Shown: piece after piece, positions 15,245 to 23,693 of the stretch
Layout: each line of letters starts with the position of its first letter
Position numbering within the stretch: the first letter of the stretch is position 1
DNA from: Bacillota bacterium
Lineage (GTDB): Bacteria; Bacillota; UBA4882; UBA10575
Assembly (NCBI GenBank): GCA_029782135.1
Contig: JAKOVI010000125.1
Location: 1 to 51,868 of the forward strand
Direction: 5' to 3'
DNA: 51,868 nt
Translations under genes and position numbers: made by a program
The notes under the pieces: model-generated
What the model was told of the DNA's origin: nothing
Database searches by the model: none
Seen by the model: only the letters and a program-made list of their open reading frames with translations

Positions 15245-15979
15245 TCAAAGTTTAACTAATTCAATCCCGCCCCAAACCGCCATTTTTTCTCCAATGATCA
15301 GAACTGCTCCTGTCACCCCGGCGATTTGGGCGGCAAATTCAATAGTCGACGCCAAATCGGCTGCTGTTTTAATCCGGTTGGCGCAGGCGGTGGCGACCGC
15401 ATCAGCCAGCGCCGGATCAGGCGCGAGAATTACAGCGGCATCGGCTTTCCCTTCACTGTAGGAAGGTCCGACTGTTCCCGATGAGGTACATAGCCCCCAA
15501 GCCTGACTCGGTTGGATCTTAATCCCGGTTTTCCAGGAGAAAGGCGAATTGCCGGCATAAATCGCGACCGTCCGTGGTTGTTTGACATGGAGAAAAAGAT
15601 CCCCCCCGTTCTCAATCAGCAGTTCCGGATTGGCAGGTAACAATTCTTCGCCAAGCAATCCGGCGATTGCCCCCGCAACGGCGGCCATCGGGCCGACTCC
15701 AGCGCACTTTCCGGCAGCGATCATCCGGCGAACCACTTCGGGGGCACCGGGGTCTTCTTCCCATGGCGTAAGGGTGGTAAGAAATTGGGGATGCTGATAG
15801 ATGTATTCTTTCAGTTGGCGTCTGAGCGTTTTTAAGTGTTCTTCCGCAGTTGTACGACAATCATTCGTTGCTTCGATCCAAAGGTCACTCTCGCCGATGG
15901 TTATGCGGAAACTGTGCAGGCCGGGCCTGGCCCGGCGGTAGAAACGGTAAACATCAGTTCTTCGGTGTTGGTCGGTCAT
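15245..15979 (-). CDS. UPF0280/COG2122 ApbE-like protein (sulfide assimilation to homocysteine)
   Basis: A 244-residue UPF0280 family member, distantly related to ApbE. Visible features are GKCAGVGPMAAVAGAIA with conserved Cys92, ENGGDLFL, and CTSSGTVGPSYSEGKADAA, typical of the family. In Methanosarcina the COG2122 protein assists sulfide assimilation into homocysteine and cysteine, reportedly through a persulfide. It directly follows the NIL-ferredoxin gene (stop and start codons adjacent), and COG1900 is at the head of the operon, so all three genes of the anaerobic homocysteine system are together. Control by the upstream SAM riboswitch is expected. Biochemical role inferred from family and context. 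Confidence 0.88.
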   Translation of the reverse strand: MTDQHRRTDVYRFYRRARPGLHSFRITIGESDLWIEATNDCRTTAEEHLKTLRRQLKEYIYQHPQFLTTLTPWEEDPGAPEVVRRMIAAGKCAGVGPMAAVAGAIAGLLGEELLPANPELLIENGGDLFLHVKQPRTVAIYAGNSPFSWKTGIKIQPSQAWGLCTSSGTVGPSYSEGKADAAVILAPDPALADAVATACANRIKTAADLASTIEFAAQIAGVTGAVLIIGEKMAVWGGIELVKL

Positions 15980-16390
15980 CTAAAACATCACCTTAATCAC
16001 CCGCATCGTGCAGGCGGGAACACAAAGCTCGCAGACGATACATTTTTCCCGGTCAAAAACAAGGCGGGCAGTTTGGGGATCAAGCCGTAAGGCGCCGGAA
16101 GTGCAGACCGCCGTACAAGCCCCGCAATGAATACACTCCTCCTCTTCCAGGACAATCTCTTTACTCAGGGGCTGGACAATGACCCCTTGCTTCTCCAGGA
16201 AATCAAGCCCTTCATCAATTTTTTCCGGAGAACCGTTCGAAAGCTCCAAAACAAGTTTTCCCTCTTCACCCGGGGTGATCTTTGCTTTCAAAATATTAAT
16301 CGCCAAATCATAATCTTTCACCAGATGGTATGTAATAGGCCTTTCCGTCAATTCCTGAGGAAACGTTAAGACAACACGGCGTTTGGCCAT
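15980..16390 (-). CDS. NIL domain plus 2[4Fe-4S] ferredoxin protein
   Basis: A 136-residue protein. Residues 1-75 form a NIL domain (a small ACT-like fold also found on methionine ABC transporters). Residues 78-136 carry two [4Fe-4S] motifs, CIHCGACTAVC and CIVCELCVPAC. Its homologue in methanogens (MA1822) works with the COG1900 protein in making homocysteine from aspartate semialdehyde and sulfide, where it would supply electrons. It starts 4 bases after the COG1900 stop codon with GGAGGTG upstream, so expression is tightly coupled. The cluster ligands are complete. Confidence 0.9.
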   Translation of the reverse strand: MAKRRVVLTFPQELTERPITYHLVKDYDLAINILKAKITPGEEGKLVLELSNGSPEKIDEGLDFLEKQGVIVQPLSKEIVLEEEECIHCGACTAVCTSGALRLDPQTARLVFDREKCIVCELCVPACTMRVIKVMF

Positions 16391-16393
16391 TTT

Positions 16394-17554
16394 CTACACC
16401 TCCTCCCGTAAAGGTTTCACACCGTCACGCCAAGGCAGGGATGCGACCGGTTCGGTCAGGTAAAATTGACCGTTGATAATCCACTCTTTAAGCTCGGTTG
16501 CGATTGAACGGGCCTTTTCCAGGCTGGACAAGGGGGCGGTCGGGATCACTTTGCCGTTCAGTTCAATCTTTCCGCTGCGCAGTTCGGCATAGGAGACAAC
16601 CCCCAAGGCCGGACGGGCACGTTGTTGTACTCCGTAATCATAGACTGTTGCTTTCAGCTCTTCGTTGCAGAGCACAACTGTCCGGACAATCTCCTCGTCA
16701 AGCAAGGGGATGGGAATCCCAAGCCCTACATAGAGACTGGTGCCATAGTTATGGAAGATCGCCGCGCGCAGATATTTCCGGTTCATTCCCCTTAGGTCCC
16801 CAATCACGGCTATCGTACCGGCGTTCGTCAGCGGTACGCCGTTTTCATCCCGTCTTTGCGCCGGATTATGCTGTGTTCCTTCCCAGGCAACATAGCCAAC
16901 GCCGCCGCCCAAAAAGATCCGTGTACCAACCCCAATTGTCCGGTAATGTGGATCACAAAGCAGCGGACTGAGTTCCCCGGAAGTCGTATAAGTAGCATTA
17001 CCGTAATTGGGAAGCAGGGTCCCCATATATGTATGATAAGTCCGTCCGGTTGAGTTCACGGCAACACAATAATTCTGATAAGCATTCCGTGGGTTAAATA
17101 AATAGACTTGATTCAGATCGTTAATGGTAATCCAGGTCTCAATTGTGGTGCGGGGATAACAATCCGTTCCGAAACCAATGGCCTTCAATTTGATCTTTTT
17201 CCCGGCTACCAGGTCTTCAATGACATGGGCGCCACCATACTCCAGTCCCCTGCTTTCCGACAATTCCGTCGCCCCCAGATAGGCGTCGACAGCTGCCAAA
17301 CCGGCATAGGCCGGCACATCATTCAACCATACCTTTGCCATCTTGATCGGCGGATCCCCGTGCCCAAAGTTAAGGAAGGCTCCCGAGGAACACATTGCGC
17401 CAAAGGTCCCGGTGGTGACAACATCCACTTTCTCCAAAACTTTTTCCGGGCCTTCATCTTTGGCCATCGCGACTACCTCTTCCGCGGTGAGCACGACCAC
17501 CTTGCCCGCTTTAATCTTCTCATTAATCTCCTGGTATGAACGTGTGATACCCAT
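16394..17554 (-). CDS. COG1900/DUF39 homocysteine biosynthesis protein
   Basis: A 386-residue DUF39 (HcyBio) protein, homologous to Methanosarcina MA1821, which is needed for homocysteine formation from aspartate semialdehyde and sulfide without homoserine activation. Motifs include VVTTGTFGAMCSSGA with Cys55, GFGTDCYPRT with Cys132 and the glycine-rich FLGGGVGYVAWEGTQHNP. The two cysteines correspond in position to those thought essential for persulfide chemistry. It heads the operon, preceded by AGGAGGG and a SAM-I riboswitch, so methionine/SAM status should control it. No CBS-like domain is attached, unlike some homologues. Cytoplasmic. Confidence 0.93.
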   Translation of the reverse strand: MGITRSYQEINEKIKAGKVVVLTAEEVVAMAKDEGPEKVLEKVDVVTTGTFGAMCSSGAFLNFGHGDPPIKMAKVWLNDVPAYAGLAAVDAYLGATELSESRGLEYGGAHVIEDLVAGKKIKLKAIGFGTDCYPRTTIETWITINDLNQVYLFNPRNAYQNYCVAVNSTGRTYHTYMGTLLPNYGNATYTTSGELSPLLCDPHYRTIGVGTRIFLGGGVGYVAWEGTQHNPAQRRDENGVPLTNAGTIAVIGDLRGMNRKYLRAAIFHNYGTSLYVGLGIPIPLLDEEIVRTVVLCNEELKATVYDYGVQQRARPALGVVSYAELRSGKIELNGKVIPTAPLSSLEKARSIATELKEWIINGQFYLTEPVASLPWRDGVKPLREEV

Positions 17555-17610
17555 TTAAATCCCTCCTTCTTTCTTTTTGTGAAAAATTCTGGATAAAAGA
17601 AAAGAACCCA

Positions 17611-17643
17611 AAGAGGGTTCGCAAGTAGTACTGCTACCCTCTT
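17611..17643 (-). terminator. Riboswitch-controlled terminator before the COG1900 gene
   Basis: On the minus strand AAGAGGGT pairs with ACCCTCTT around about 17 bases, followed by a T-rich run. Its 5' arm adjoins and partly overlaps the 3' strand of riboswitch P1, so antiterminator and terminator can be mutually exclusive. Confidence 0.75.
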
Positions 17644-17752
17644 CTCATCTCTCAAAGCATAGCTTTGCAGGAATTGGCACCTTCTGGTCTTTTGACCTAG
17701 GGTTGCCGAGGTTTCATCGGGCCTGTCCCTCCGCCTCTCTTGATAAGAAGAG
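17639..17752 (-). ncRNA. SAM-I (S-box) riboswitch
   Basis: The minus strand shows all S-box hallmarks: an 11-bp P1 (CTCTTCTTATC with GATGAGAAGAG), then AGAGAGGCGGAGGGA, GGCCCGATGAAACC, CGGCAACC, the P3 segment GGTGCCAATTCCTGC and the junction AGAGATGAG. SAM binding should stabilise P1 and favour the terminator, switching off the homocysteine/methionine operon when SAM is plentiful. Confidence 0.97.
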
Positions 17753-17788
17753 TAACAGAGCTTTTTTCAATTTCGTATAATTGAAAGT

Positions 17789-17817
17789 ATCCTAACACAT
17801 CACGAAAAGGATGTCAA
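17789..17817 (-). promoter_or_regulatory. Promoter of the SAM-riboswitch operon
   Basis: Minus strand TTGACA (17812-17817), 17-base spacer, TAGGAT (17789-17794); transcription would start about 30 bases before the riboswitch P1. Confidence 0.75.
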
Positions 17818-17878
17818 CTGCTTTTTTTTAATTTTTTTGATCGCCTTAGCGAACTCACTGAAAAAAGAGTTTAAACGC

Positions 17879-18778
17879 TCAGAGAACACGGTAGCCCTCA
17901 TTGTTCACCGCAACCGGAAGCCACCGGGCTTTAATGTTATGCGCAGCAAAAGCGGCGACCATCCCCTCGCCAACCGCCTCCCGGCGTTCGCCTGGGCAAA
18001 AAGCAATAATCGACGGACCGGAACCGCTCAGCGCAACTCCCATTGCTCCTTCCCGGTAGGCTGCCTCCAAGACATGATGAAAACCGGGGATCAAGACGGA
18101 ACGCCGGTCTTGATGAAGCTTATCCCGCATTGCGAAACGTAATAACTCCGGCCGGTTGCTAAAACAGGCACCAACCAGGACCCCAGTATGGGCAAGGTTA
18201 AAGATGGCCTCTTCCATCGTAACCTTGGCGGGAAGAAGTTGACGTGCCTCTTTGGTCGCAACCCGGAGGTGAGGAACGGCTAACACGACATGCAGATCCT
18301 TTGGAAAAGGGATTTTAAGCACCGTATGCCCGCCACCGAGCGGTTCCGGCAAGACTCCAACCAGGCCGCCAAAAAGCGCCGGGGCAACATTATCCGGATG
18401 GCCTTCGAGTGTAGTGGCCAGCGCTAATAGTTGATCCTTGGATAAGGGCTCCCCTAAACAGTAATTGGCAGCCACCAAACCGCCGACAATTGCGGAGGCA
18501 CTGGAGCCAAGGCCACCGACTTCCGGAATCCGGTTCTCGAGATGAACCTTTCCCCCGCTAAGCGGATGACCGGTTTCCGCGTAAACCCTCTTGATTGCTT
18601 GACAGACCAGGAGATCTGTCCGGCCGGCAAGTTGCGCGGCACCGTACCCTTCGGCTGTTACTGTCCATTCATCGGCCGGGGTAAAGTGAACGGTATTATA
18701 GAGTTCAAGGGCTAAACCGAGAAAGTCAAAACCCGGTCCTAAATTGGCACTGGTCGCCGGTGCCATTACCGTAACCAT
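17879..18778 (-). CDS. thrB: Homoserine kinase
   Basis: A 299-residue GHMP kinase that phosphorylates homoserine in threonine biosynthesis. Diagnostic features are APATSANLGPGFD near the N-terminus, the ATP-binding VGGLGSSASA loop, LEGHPDN, and ALSGSGPS at about residue 255. I chose ATG 18778 because GGGAGGT lies 6 bases upstream; the in-frame ATG at 18793 has no ribosome binding site. It follows ilvE on the same strand with a 13-bp hairpin between them. Because the neighbouring COG1900 route branches at aspartate semialdehyde, homoserine can be committed to threonine. Confidence 0.95.
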   Translation of the reverse strand: MVTVMAPATSANLGPGFDFLGLALELYNTVHFTPADEWTVTAEGYGAAQLAGRTDLLVCQAIKRVYAETGHPLSGGKVHLENRIPEVGGLGSSASAIVGGLVAANYCLGEPLSKDQLLALATTLEGHPDNVAPALFGGLVGVLPEPLGGGHTVLKIPFPKDLHVVLAVPHLRVATKEARQLLPAKVTMEEAIFNLAHTGVLVGACFSNRPELLRFAMRDKLHQDRRSVLIPGFHHVLEAAYREGAMGVALSGSGPSIIAFCPGERREAVGEGMVAAFAAHNIKARWLPVAVNNEGYRVL

Positions 18779-18798
18779 CAACAAACCTCCCATTCAAC

Positions 18799-18828
18799 AA
18801 CGAACCCTTCCCTGCGGAAGGGTTCGTT
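18799..18828 (-). other. Perfect 13-bp hairpin between ilvE and thrB
   Basis: AACGAACCCTTCC/GGAAGGGTTCGTT with loop CTGC. Neither side has a clean T run, so it is at best a weak terminator; mRNA stabilisation or partial attenuation just before the thrB ribosome binding site is possible. Confidence 0.5.
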
Positions 18829-18865
18829 CTTTAATTCCGGTCAGGGAAAAGCCAATGTCCTGCCT

Positions 18866-19735
18866 TTAGTAAATCGGGGTCCCATGGGAGGAAGCGTATT
18901 TATGATAGGCTTCCTTCAGTTGCTTGGAATAAGGACCGGGTACTCCGGAACCAATGGTCCTTCCGTCCACTTCAACGACTGGAATCACCTCGGCTGCAGT
19001 ACCGGTCAGGAAGCACTCGTCGGCCGTGTAAATATCGTAGCGGGTAAGCGCGGTTTCAACTACTTCCAGTCCGATCTCCGCCGCTAGCTTCATAACGACG
19101 CCACGTGTAATTCCTTTCAACGCGCCGAAGGATACTTGCGGGGTGGCCAAGATTTTGTCTTTAATAATAAAGATATTGTCACCGGTACATTCAGCAACGT
19201 AACCTTCATGGTTTAGCAAAATTGCTTCGGAGACGCCGTGCAGGTTGGCTTCGATCTTCGCTAAAATATTGTTCAAGTAGTTCAAGGATTTAATCATCGG
19301 ATTGACTGCTTCCGGCTGGTTGCGGCGGGTCGGCACTGTAATGATTTTCAGCCCTTTCTCGTAAAGCTCTGCCGGGTATAAACTGATTAGATCGGCGATG
19401 ATAATTAGCGAGGCTCTTTTACATTTCCTTGGATCTAACCCTAAATCCCCTACCCCCCGGGTAACCACCGTCCGGATATAGGCATCGGTCAGCTTATTTC
19501 TGCGCAGCGTTTCGAGATGGGCTGCTTTTACTTCGTCTTTGCTCAGCGGGATTTCAAGGGCAATCGCTTTGGCGGAGTTGAACAACCGGTCAATATGGGC
19601 GTCGAATTCAAAGATCCGCCCGTTATAAGCCCGGGTCCCTTCAAAAACTCCATCACCGTACAATAAACCATGGTCGAAAACAGAAATCTTCGCTTCCTCT
19701 TTGGGATAGAATTTCCCGTCAATGTAAACTTCCAA
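18866..19735 (-). CDS. ilvE: Branched-chain amino acid aminotransferase (class IV)
   Basis: A 289-residue fold-type IV PLP aminotransferase. It has the N-terminal FDHGLLYGDGVFEGTRAY, the PLP-binding Lys149 in MIKSLNYLNNILAK, the phosphate-binding ALKGITRGVV, and FLTGTAAEV near the end. IlvE transfers the amino group from glutamate to branched-chain 2-oxo acids. The related D-amino acid transaminase and ADC lyase are alternatives, but the motifs and the nearby thrB favour IlvE. GAAGGAGGAG precedes the ATG. About 260 bases without features separate it from rsmB upstream on the same strand. Confidence 0.9.
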   Translation of the reverse strand: MEVYIDGKFYPKEEAKISVFDHGLLYGDGVFEGTRAYNGRIFEFDAHIDRLFNSAKAIALEIPLSKDEVKAAHLETLRRNKLTDAYIRTVVTRGVGDLGLDPRKCKRASLIIIADLISLYPAELYEKGLKIITVPTRRNQPEAVNPMIKSLNYLNNILAKIEANLHGVSEAILLNHEGYVAECTGDNIFIIKDKILATPQVSFGALKGITRGVVMKLAAEIGLEVVETALTRYDIYTADECFLTGTAAEVIPVVEVDGRTIGSGVPGPYSKQLKEAYHKYASSHGTPIY

Positions 19736-19995
19736 CTAGTTCTCCTCCTTCGGTTTCATTATTTAAACTTTTAGTTTGCCGGATCAAATAAAAGCTTGTC
19801 CAGATCATGGCAGAAAAAAAATTAGCGTCCTTAACGAAAACCTAAAATTTTATGATCTTTAAATTGTGTGAATATTAAATCTAACAAAAAAAACTACGAT
19901 CTCCCCTCTTCTTTTTTCCGGAACGATAATTTCTTTATATTTTACCATAGATTACCGGGGAGCTCAAGAATTCAATCGAAGATCGCCCCTGGTTT

Positions 19996-21336
19996 TTAAG
20001 CATTCTTTATTAACCTGGTCATGAAGAAACCGTCGGGGCCGTCCGTCTCAGGCAGCAAGATTATTCCTTCCGGCAGCAGTTGGTGATGAAGATTCCGCGC
20101 GAAATTCCCGGGCAGGGAAACTTGGAACTCTGGATGTGAGCGGAGAAAATTCTTGATCTGCTCTTCATTTTCTTCTTGTTCCAACGAGCAAGTGCTATAA
20201 ACGATGCGGCCACCGGGCTTGATTAGCTCGGCGGCATGTGCTAATAATTCACCCTGCAGTGCGGTTAAGTCTTTTAAATCCTCCGGCTGCCGCCGCCAGC
20301 GGATATCAGGACGGCGCCGTAAGACGCCGGTTCCGGTACAGGGCGCATCGAGGAGAACTGCATCCAAGGGAACCCCAGGTTGCCATGAGCGGGCATCGAG
20401 CGTCAGCGGCTCAACAATTGTGATCCCCAGACGGGAGGCGTTTTCATGAATCAACCTGGTCTTATGGGGATATTGATCGAGGGCGTAGATTAGACCGGTA
20501 TTGTTCATGAGTTGCGCCAGATGGGTGGTTTTTCCGCCGGGGGCGGCGCAGAGATCGGCGATCGTTTCGCCCGGTTGCGGGGCGAGTAAGTGGGCGATCA
20601 GCATCGAACCCTCATCCTGGATATAAAAATGCCCCGCCGCCCATAACGGGGTCGAAGTAAGGGCATAGCCGGTGGACAGCCGTACCGCCTCGGGAAGAAG
20701 GGGCGACGGCGCAGCATCCAGCGCCAAACCGGCCAACTGCTTTAACAATTCCGTTCTGGAGATCTTGAGTGTGTTGGTCCGGATGGTGAACGGCGCCGGT
20801 AGATTGTTGACAGACACCAGACGGTGTGTTTCCTCCTTCCCCCACCGGCGAAGCCATCTTTCCACCAGCCATTGCGGATGGGAGTGGCAAATCGTCAGGT
20901 GGGCAAGTGGATCTTCGGTAAAGCCGGGGAGTGAAAGCTCTGCTTTCTTCCGGACGTAGTTCCGGAGGACCGCATTAACCAGTCCGGATAAACCATTAAA
21001 CTTCGATTGCCGGACAAGATTTACCGCTTCGTTGACAACCGCGTAGTCCGGCCCGGTTGCCGTCAATAACTCGTACAAGGCTTGACGGAGAAGATTTCTG
21101 ACTTCGATTGGTAAAGCAGCCAGCTTTTTGGTCAAAAGCTGGCTGAGCAAATGATCGATCAGGGATAAATGGCGCAGCGTCCCATAGACGATCTCGGTAG
21201 CTAGCGCCCGTTCTTGGGCTGCTGGATCGTTCAGTGCAAATAAGGAGTTTAAGATCCGGTTCGCATAGGCGCCTTGCTCCTCAATGGCCACTAAGGCTTT
21301 AAGGGCTAAAGCACGCCCCGAAAGTGTTTTAGTCAT
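19996..21336 (-). CDS. rsmB: 16S rRNA (cytosine-967 C5)-methyltransferase
   Basis: A 446-residue RsmB. An N-terminal NusB-like RNA-binding domain (residues 1-130; EIVYGTLRHLSLIDHLL and ALYELL) precedes a Rossmann methyltransferase domain with the SAM-binding DLCAAPGGKTTHLA, motif IV DAPCTGTGVLRRRPDIRW and the catalytic STCS segment with two conserved Cys. It methylates C967 of 16S rRNA. The start codon overlaps the stop of the YugP-like gene (ATGACTAA), so translation is coupled. It is the last gene of the yicC-to-rsmB cluster; rlmN and prpC/prkC, which often follow it in Bacillus, are not here. Confidence 0.96.
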   Translation of the reverse strand: MTKTLSGRALALKALVAIEEQGAYANRILNSLFALNDPAAQERALATEIVYGTLRHLSLIDHLLSQLLTKKLAALPIEVRNLLRQALYELLTATGPDYAVVNEAVNLVRQSKFNGLSGLVNAVLRNYVRKKAELSLPGFTEDPLAHLTICHSHPQWLVERWLRRWGKEETHRLVSVNNLPAPFTIRTNTLKISRTELLKQLAGLALDAAPSPLLPEAVRLSTGYALTSTPLWAAGHFYIQDEGSMLIAHLLAPQPGETIADLCAAPGGKTTHLAQLMNNTGLIYALDQYPHKTRLIHENASRLGITIVEPLTLDARSWQPGVPLDAVLLDAPCTGTGVLRRRPDIRWRRQPEDLKDLTALQGELLAHAAELIKPGGRIVYSTCSLEQEENEEQIKNFLRSHPEFQVSLPGNFARNLHHQLLPEGIILLPETDGPDGFFMTRLIKNA

Positions 21337-22027
21337 CGCGCATCCCACGGATCAATAGTAACCGGAAGAGCTGCAGGATTGCCATTGCCGTCGCGGCCAG
21401 GTAAGTCAGGGCGGCGGCGGATAGTACTTTACGGGCACCGGCAACTTCTCCCCCCCGCATAAGATAACCCTCGGTTTCCAGCATATTTAGCGCCCGGCTA
21501 CTGGCGTTAAATTCCACCGGTAAAGTGAAGACTTGAAACAGGACGGCAAATGTAAAGAGGAGGATTCCCAAGTTCATCAAGAAGGTACCGCCATGGCCAA
21601 ACAGCAGACCGATGAAGAAAAGAGGAAAAGCCAATTGCGAACCGAATTGCGCCGCCGGAAAGAGAGCAGTCCGGATATTCAGTGGAACATACTCTTCAGC
21701 ATGCTGGATGGCATGGCCGGTTTCATGAGCAGCTACCCCTAAAGCGGCCAGTGACCGTCCGTGGTATACCTGGGGTGAAAGGCGCAAAACACGCTGTCTC
21801 GGATCATAGTGATCCGATAAGTACCCTGGTGTAATCTCGACGGCAACATCGGAAAGGTTGTTTTTGTTCAAAAGATCCCTGGCCACTTGCGCCCCTGTCA
21901 GGCCGGAACTGGCGCTGACCCTTAAATAACGCTGAAAAGTGGAACTCACTTTCATCTGTGCATAAAGAGCAAGGATAATAGCAGGGAAAAGCAGCAGATA
22001 GGTCGGGTCGTAAAACGGAAAGAACAT
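21329..22027 (-). CDS. YugP-like membrane zinc metallopeptidase
   Basis: A 232-residue integral membrane protein. Its metalloprotease signature AAHETGHAIQH is on the cytoplasmic or membrane-proximal loop, and hydrophobic segments occur at about residues 8-26, 125-150, 155-172 and 205-225. The N-terminal half with SGLTGAQVARDLL and DHYDPRQRVLRLS is typical of the neutral zinc metallopeptidase family (Bacillus YugP). The physiological substrate is not known. It lies between fmt and rsmB, where Bacillus has no gene, and overlaps rsmB by 8 bases. GGAGGTT precedes the ATG. Confidence 0.92.
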   Translation of the reverse strand: MFFPFYDPTYLLLFPAIILALYAQMKVSSTFQRYLRVSASSGLTGAQVARDLLNKNNLSDVAVEITPGYLSDHYDPRQRVLRLSPQVYHGRSLAALGVAAHETGHAIQHAEEYVPLNIRTALFPAAQFGSQLAFPLFFIGLLFGHGGTFLMNLGILLFTFAVLFQVFTLPVEFNASSRALNMLETEGYLMRGGEVAGARKVLSAAALTYLAATAMAILQLFRLLLIRGMRDD

Positions 22028-22249
22028 GGCTGAACCTCCTTATCATTTTCTTGGTGAACTGCCGGTTCCGGGATGAAAGCCAATCAGGGCTGAAGATAGT
22101 ATTCCCGAAAAGAACCAGACAATCAAATTCATAGGAACCCGCATCGGATGAAAATGTATCTATGCAGGTCGTTCAGAACAATAAACGCTTTCGGCATGAA
22201 AAAAGTTTCCTCAGTACCCCGCAAACAATATGTTAAAATGTTTCCCGGT

Positions 22250-23197
22250 TTATCCAAGAACCGTTCCGGCCGTTAAAGTGTTACCGGCAGCAAACTGTTC
22301 GATGGTTAATCGCTTTTTCCCGGGAAATTGGAGTTCGGTCAGTAAAAGCACCCCATCCCCGGTCCTGACCGGCAGCGCCCACTCTTCCTCTTTAACCAGT
22401 TCGCCAATTGTTCCGGGTACTGCGGCCTCCAAACCATACCAGCCTTTACCGGGCCGGGCCGCCCAGATCTTAAGAGGTTCTCCATTTAAACTGGTGCGGG
22501 CGCCCGGCATTGGATCGAAGGCGCGAATCCGGTTGTAAAGAGAAACGGTTTCATGGGACCAATCCAAAATGTAATCCTCCGGCGAGAGTTTTCGGACATA
22601 TGTTGCCGCGCTATGGTCTTGCGGCTGGGGTGTAATTTTCCCTTCTTCCAGCGCATCAAGGGTTTCGACGAGCAAAGCGGCGCCGATCGCTGCCAAACGG
22701 TCGTGCAGGGTACCGAAGGTTTCCGTTTCCCCGATTGCTACCGTACGGGTTAATAAGAGATCACCGGTATCCCAACCTTCATCCATTTTCATCGTGGTAA
22801 CACCGGTTGTTGTTTCCCCATTTAGAATAACGGCTTGAATTGGTGAAGCGCCCCGGTATTTTGGGAGGAGCGAAGCATGGAGATTAATACAGCCATACAA
22901 TGGTAAATCCAGAATGGCCGGGGGAATCTTCAAGCCATAGGCAACGACGACAATTGCCTCGGGACGGACTTCTTTTAAAAATGACATTAACGCCTCGTCG
23001 GGGAGGCTTTCCGGTTGATAAACCGGCAAATTATGGGTCAGGGCAATCGTTTTCACCGGGGAATAAGCCAGTTTCATCCCCCGCCCCTTCGGGCGGTCCG
23101 GCTGGGTCACCACGCCGAGGACCTGATGCTTTGAAGCCAATAGCTTTTCCAGAGAAACCACGGAAAACTCCGGGGTCCCCATAAAAACCAGTCTCAT
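22250..23197 (-). CDS. fmt: Methionyl-tRNA formyltransferase
   Basis: A 315-residue enzyme that formylates initiator Met-tRNA using 10-formyl-THF. The N-terminal hydrolase-like domain has RLVFMGTPEFSV, VVVAYG, the catalytic region INLHASLLPKYRGASPIQ and TTMKMDEGWDTGD. The C-terminal OB-fold domain begins near residue 205 (YILDWSHE). The start codon overlaps the def stop codon (ATGA), so it is translationally coupled to peptide deformylase, whose product removes the formyl group. Roughly 220 bases without a visible gene separate it from the YugP-like gene. Confidence 0.97.
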   Translation of the reverse strand: MRLVFMGTPEFSVVSLEKLLASKHQVLGVVTQPDRPKGRGMKLAYSPVKTIALTHNLPVYQPESLPDEALMSFLKEVRPEAIVVVAYGLKIPPAILDLPLYGCINLHASLLPKYRGASPIQAVILNGETTTGVTTMKMDEGWDTGDLLLTRTVAIGETETFGTLHDRLAAIGAALLVETLDALEEGKITPQPQDHSAATYVRKLSPEDYILDWSHETVSLYNRIRAFDPMPGARTSLNGEPLKIWAARPGKGWYGLEAAVPGTIGELVKEEEWALPVRTGDGVLLLTELQFPGKKRLTIEQFAAGNTLTAGTVLG

Positions 23198-23649
23198 CAG
23201 CTTTCGTCACCCTCCTTGGACAGGTGATCGATGAAGAGGATTCCGTCCAGATGTTCAATTTCATGTTGCAACGCCCGGGCGAGAATCCCTTCCCCCTCTA
23301 ACTCTATTTTTTTCCCATCGAGATTAAGCGCGGTCACCTTAACCTTGGCGGCTCTGGTGATATATGCTCTCCGCTCCGGAATACTTAAGCACCCTTCAAC
23401 ATCGCGGTCTTGACCGGATTTACTGACGATCTGCGGATTAATAAGGACCAGTGGTCCTTGGCCGACATCAAGCACGATTACACGTTCCGAGACCCCAACC
23501 TGGGGGGCGGCCAAGCCGACGCCATCGGCAGCATACATTGTCTCCAGCATATCTTGGGCAAGGGTCTTAATCCGTTTCGAAACCTTCTTCACGGGGCGGG
23601 CTTTTTGCCGCAAAATTGGATCCGGTACGGTGATCAGAGGTAAAATCAT
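23197..23649 (-). CDS. def: Peptide deformylase
   Basis: A 150-residue metalloenzyme that removes the N-formyl group from nascent proteins. All three family motifs are visible: GVGLAAPQVG, EGCLSIPE with the metal-binding Cys, and HEIEHLDG with two metal His and the catalytic Glu. The usual HEIDH reads HEIEH here, a conservative change. It sits between priA and fmt, as in Bacillus, and overlaps fmt by four bases. Confidence 0.97.
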   Translation of the reverse strand: MILPLITVPDPILRQKARPVKKVSKRIKTLAQDMLETMYAADGVGLAAPQVGVSERVIVLDVGQGPLVLINPQIVSKSGQDRDVEGCLSIPERRAYITRAAKVKVTALNLDGKKIELEGEGILARALQHEIEHLDGILFIDHLSKEGDES

Positions 23650-23693
23650 TAAACAGCACTCCGTTTCGGTATAATGAAGGAAGAATCAATTTA

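Noticed and set aside
16498-17539. Plus-strand ORFs of 143-157 codons opposite the COG1900 gene
   Set aside because: They are antisense shadows of a conserved coding region; no family features or start signals.
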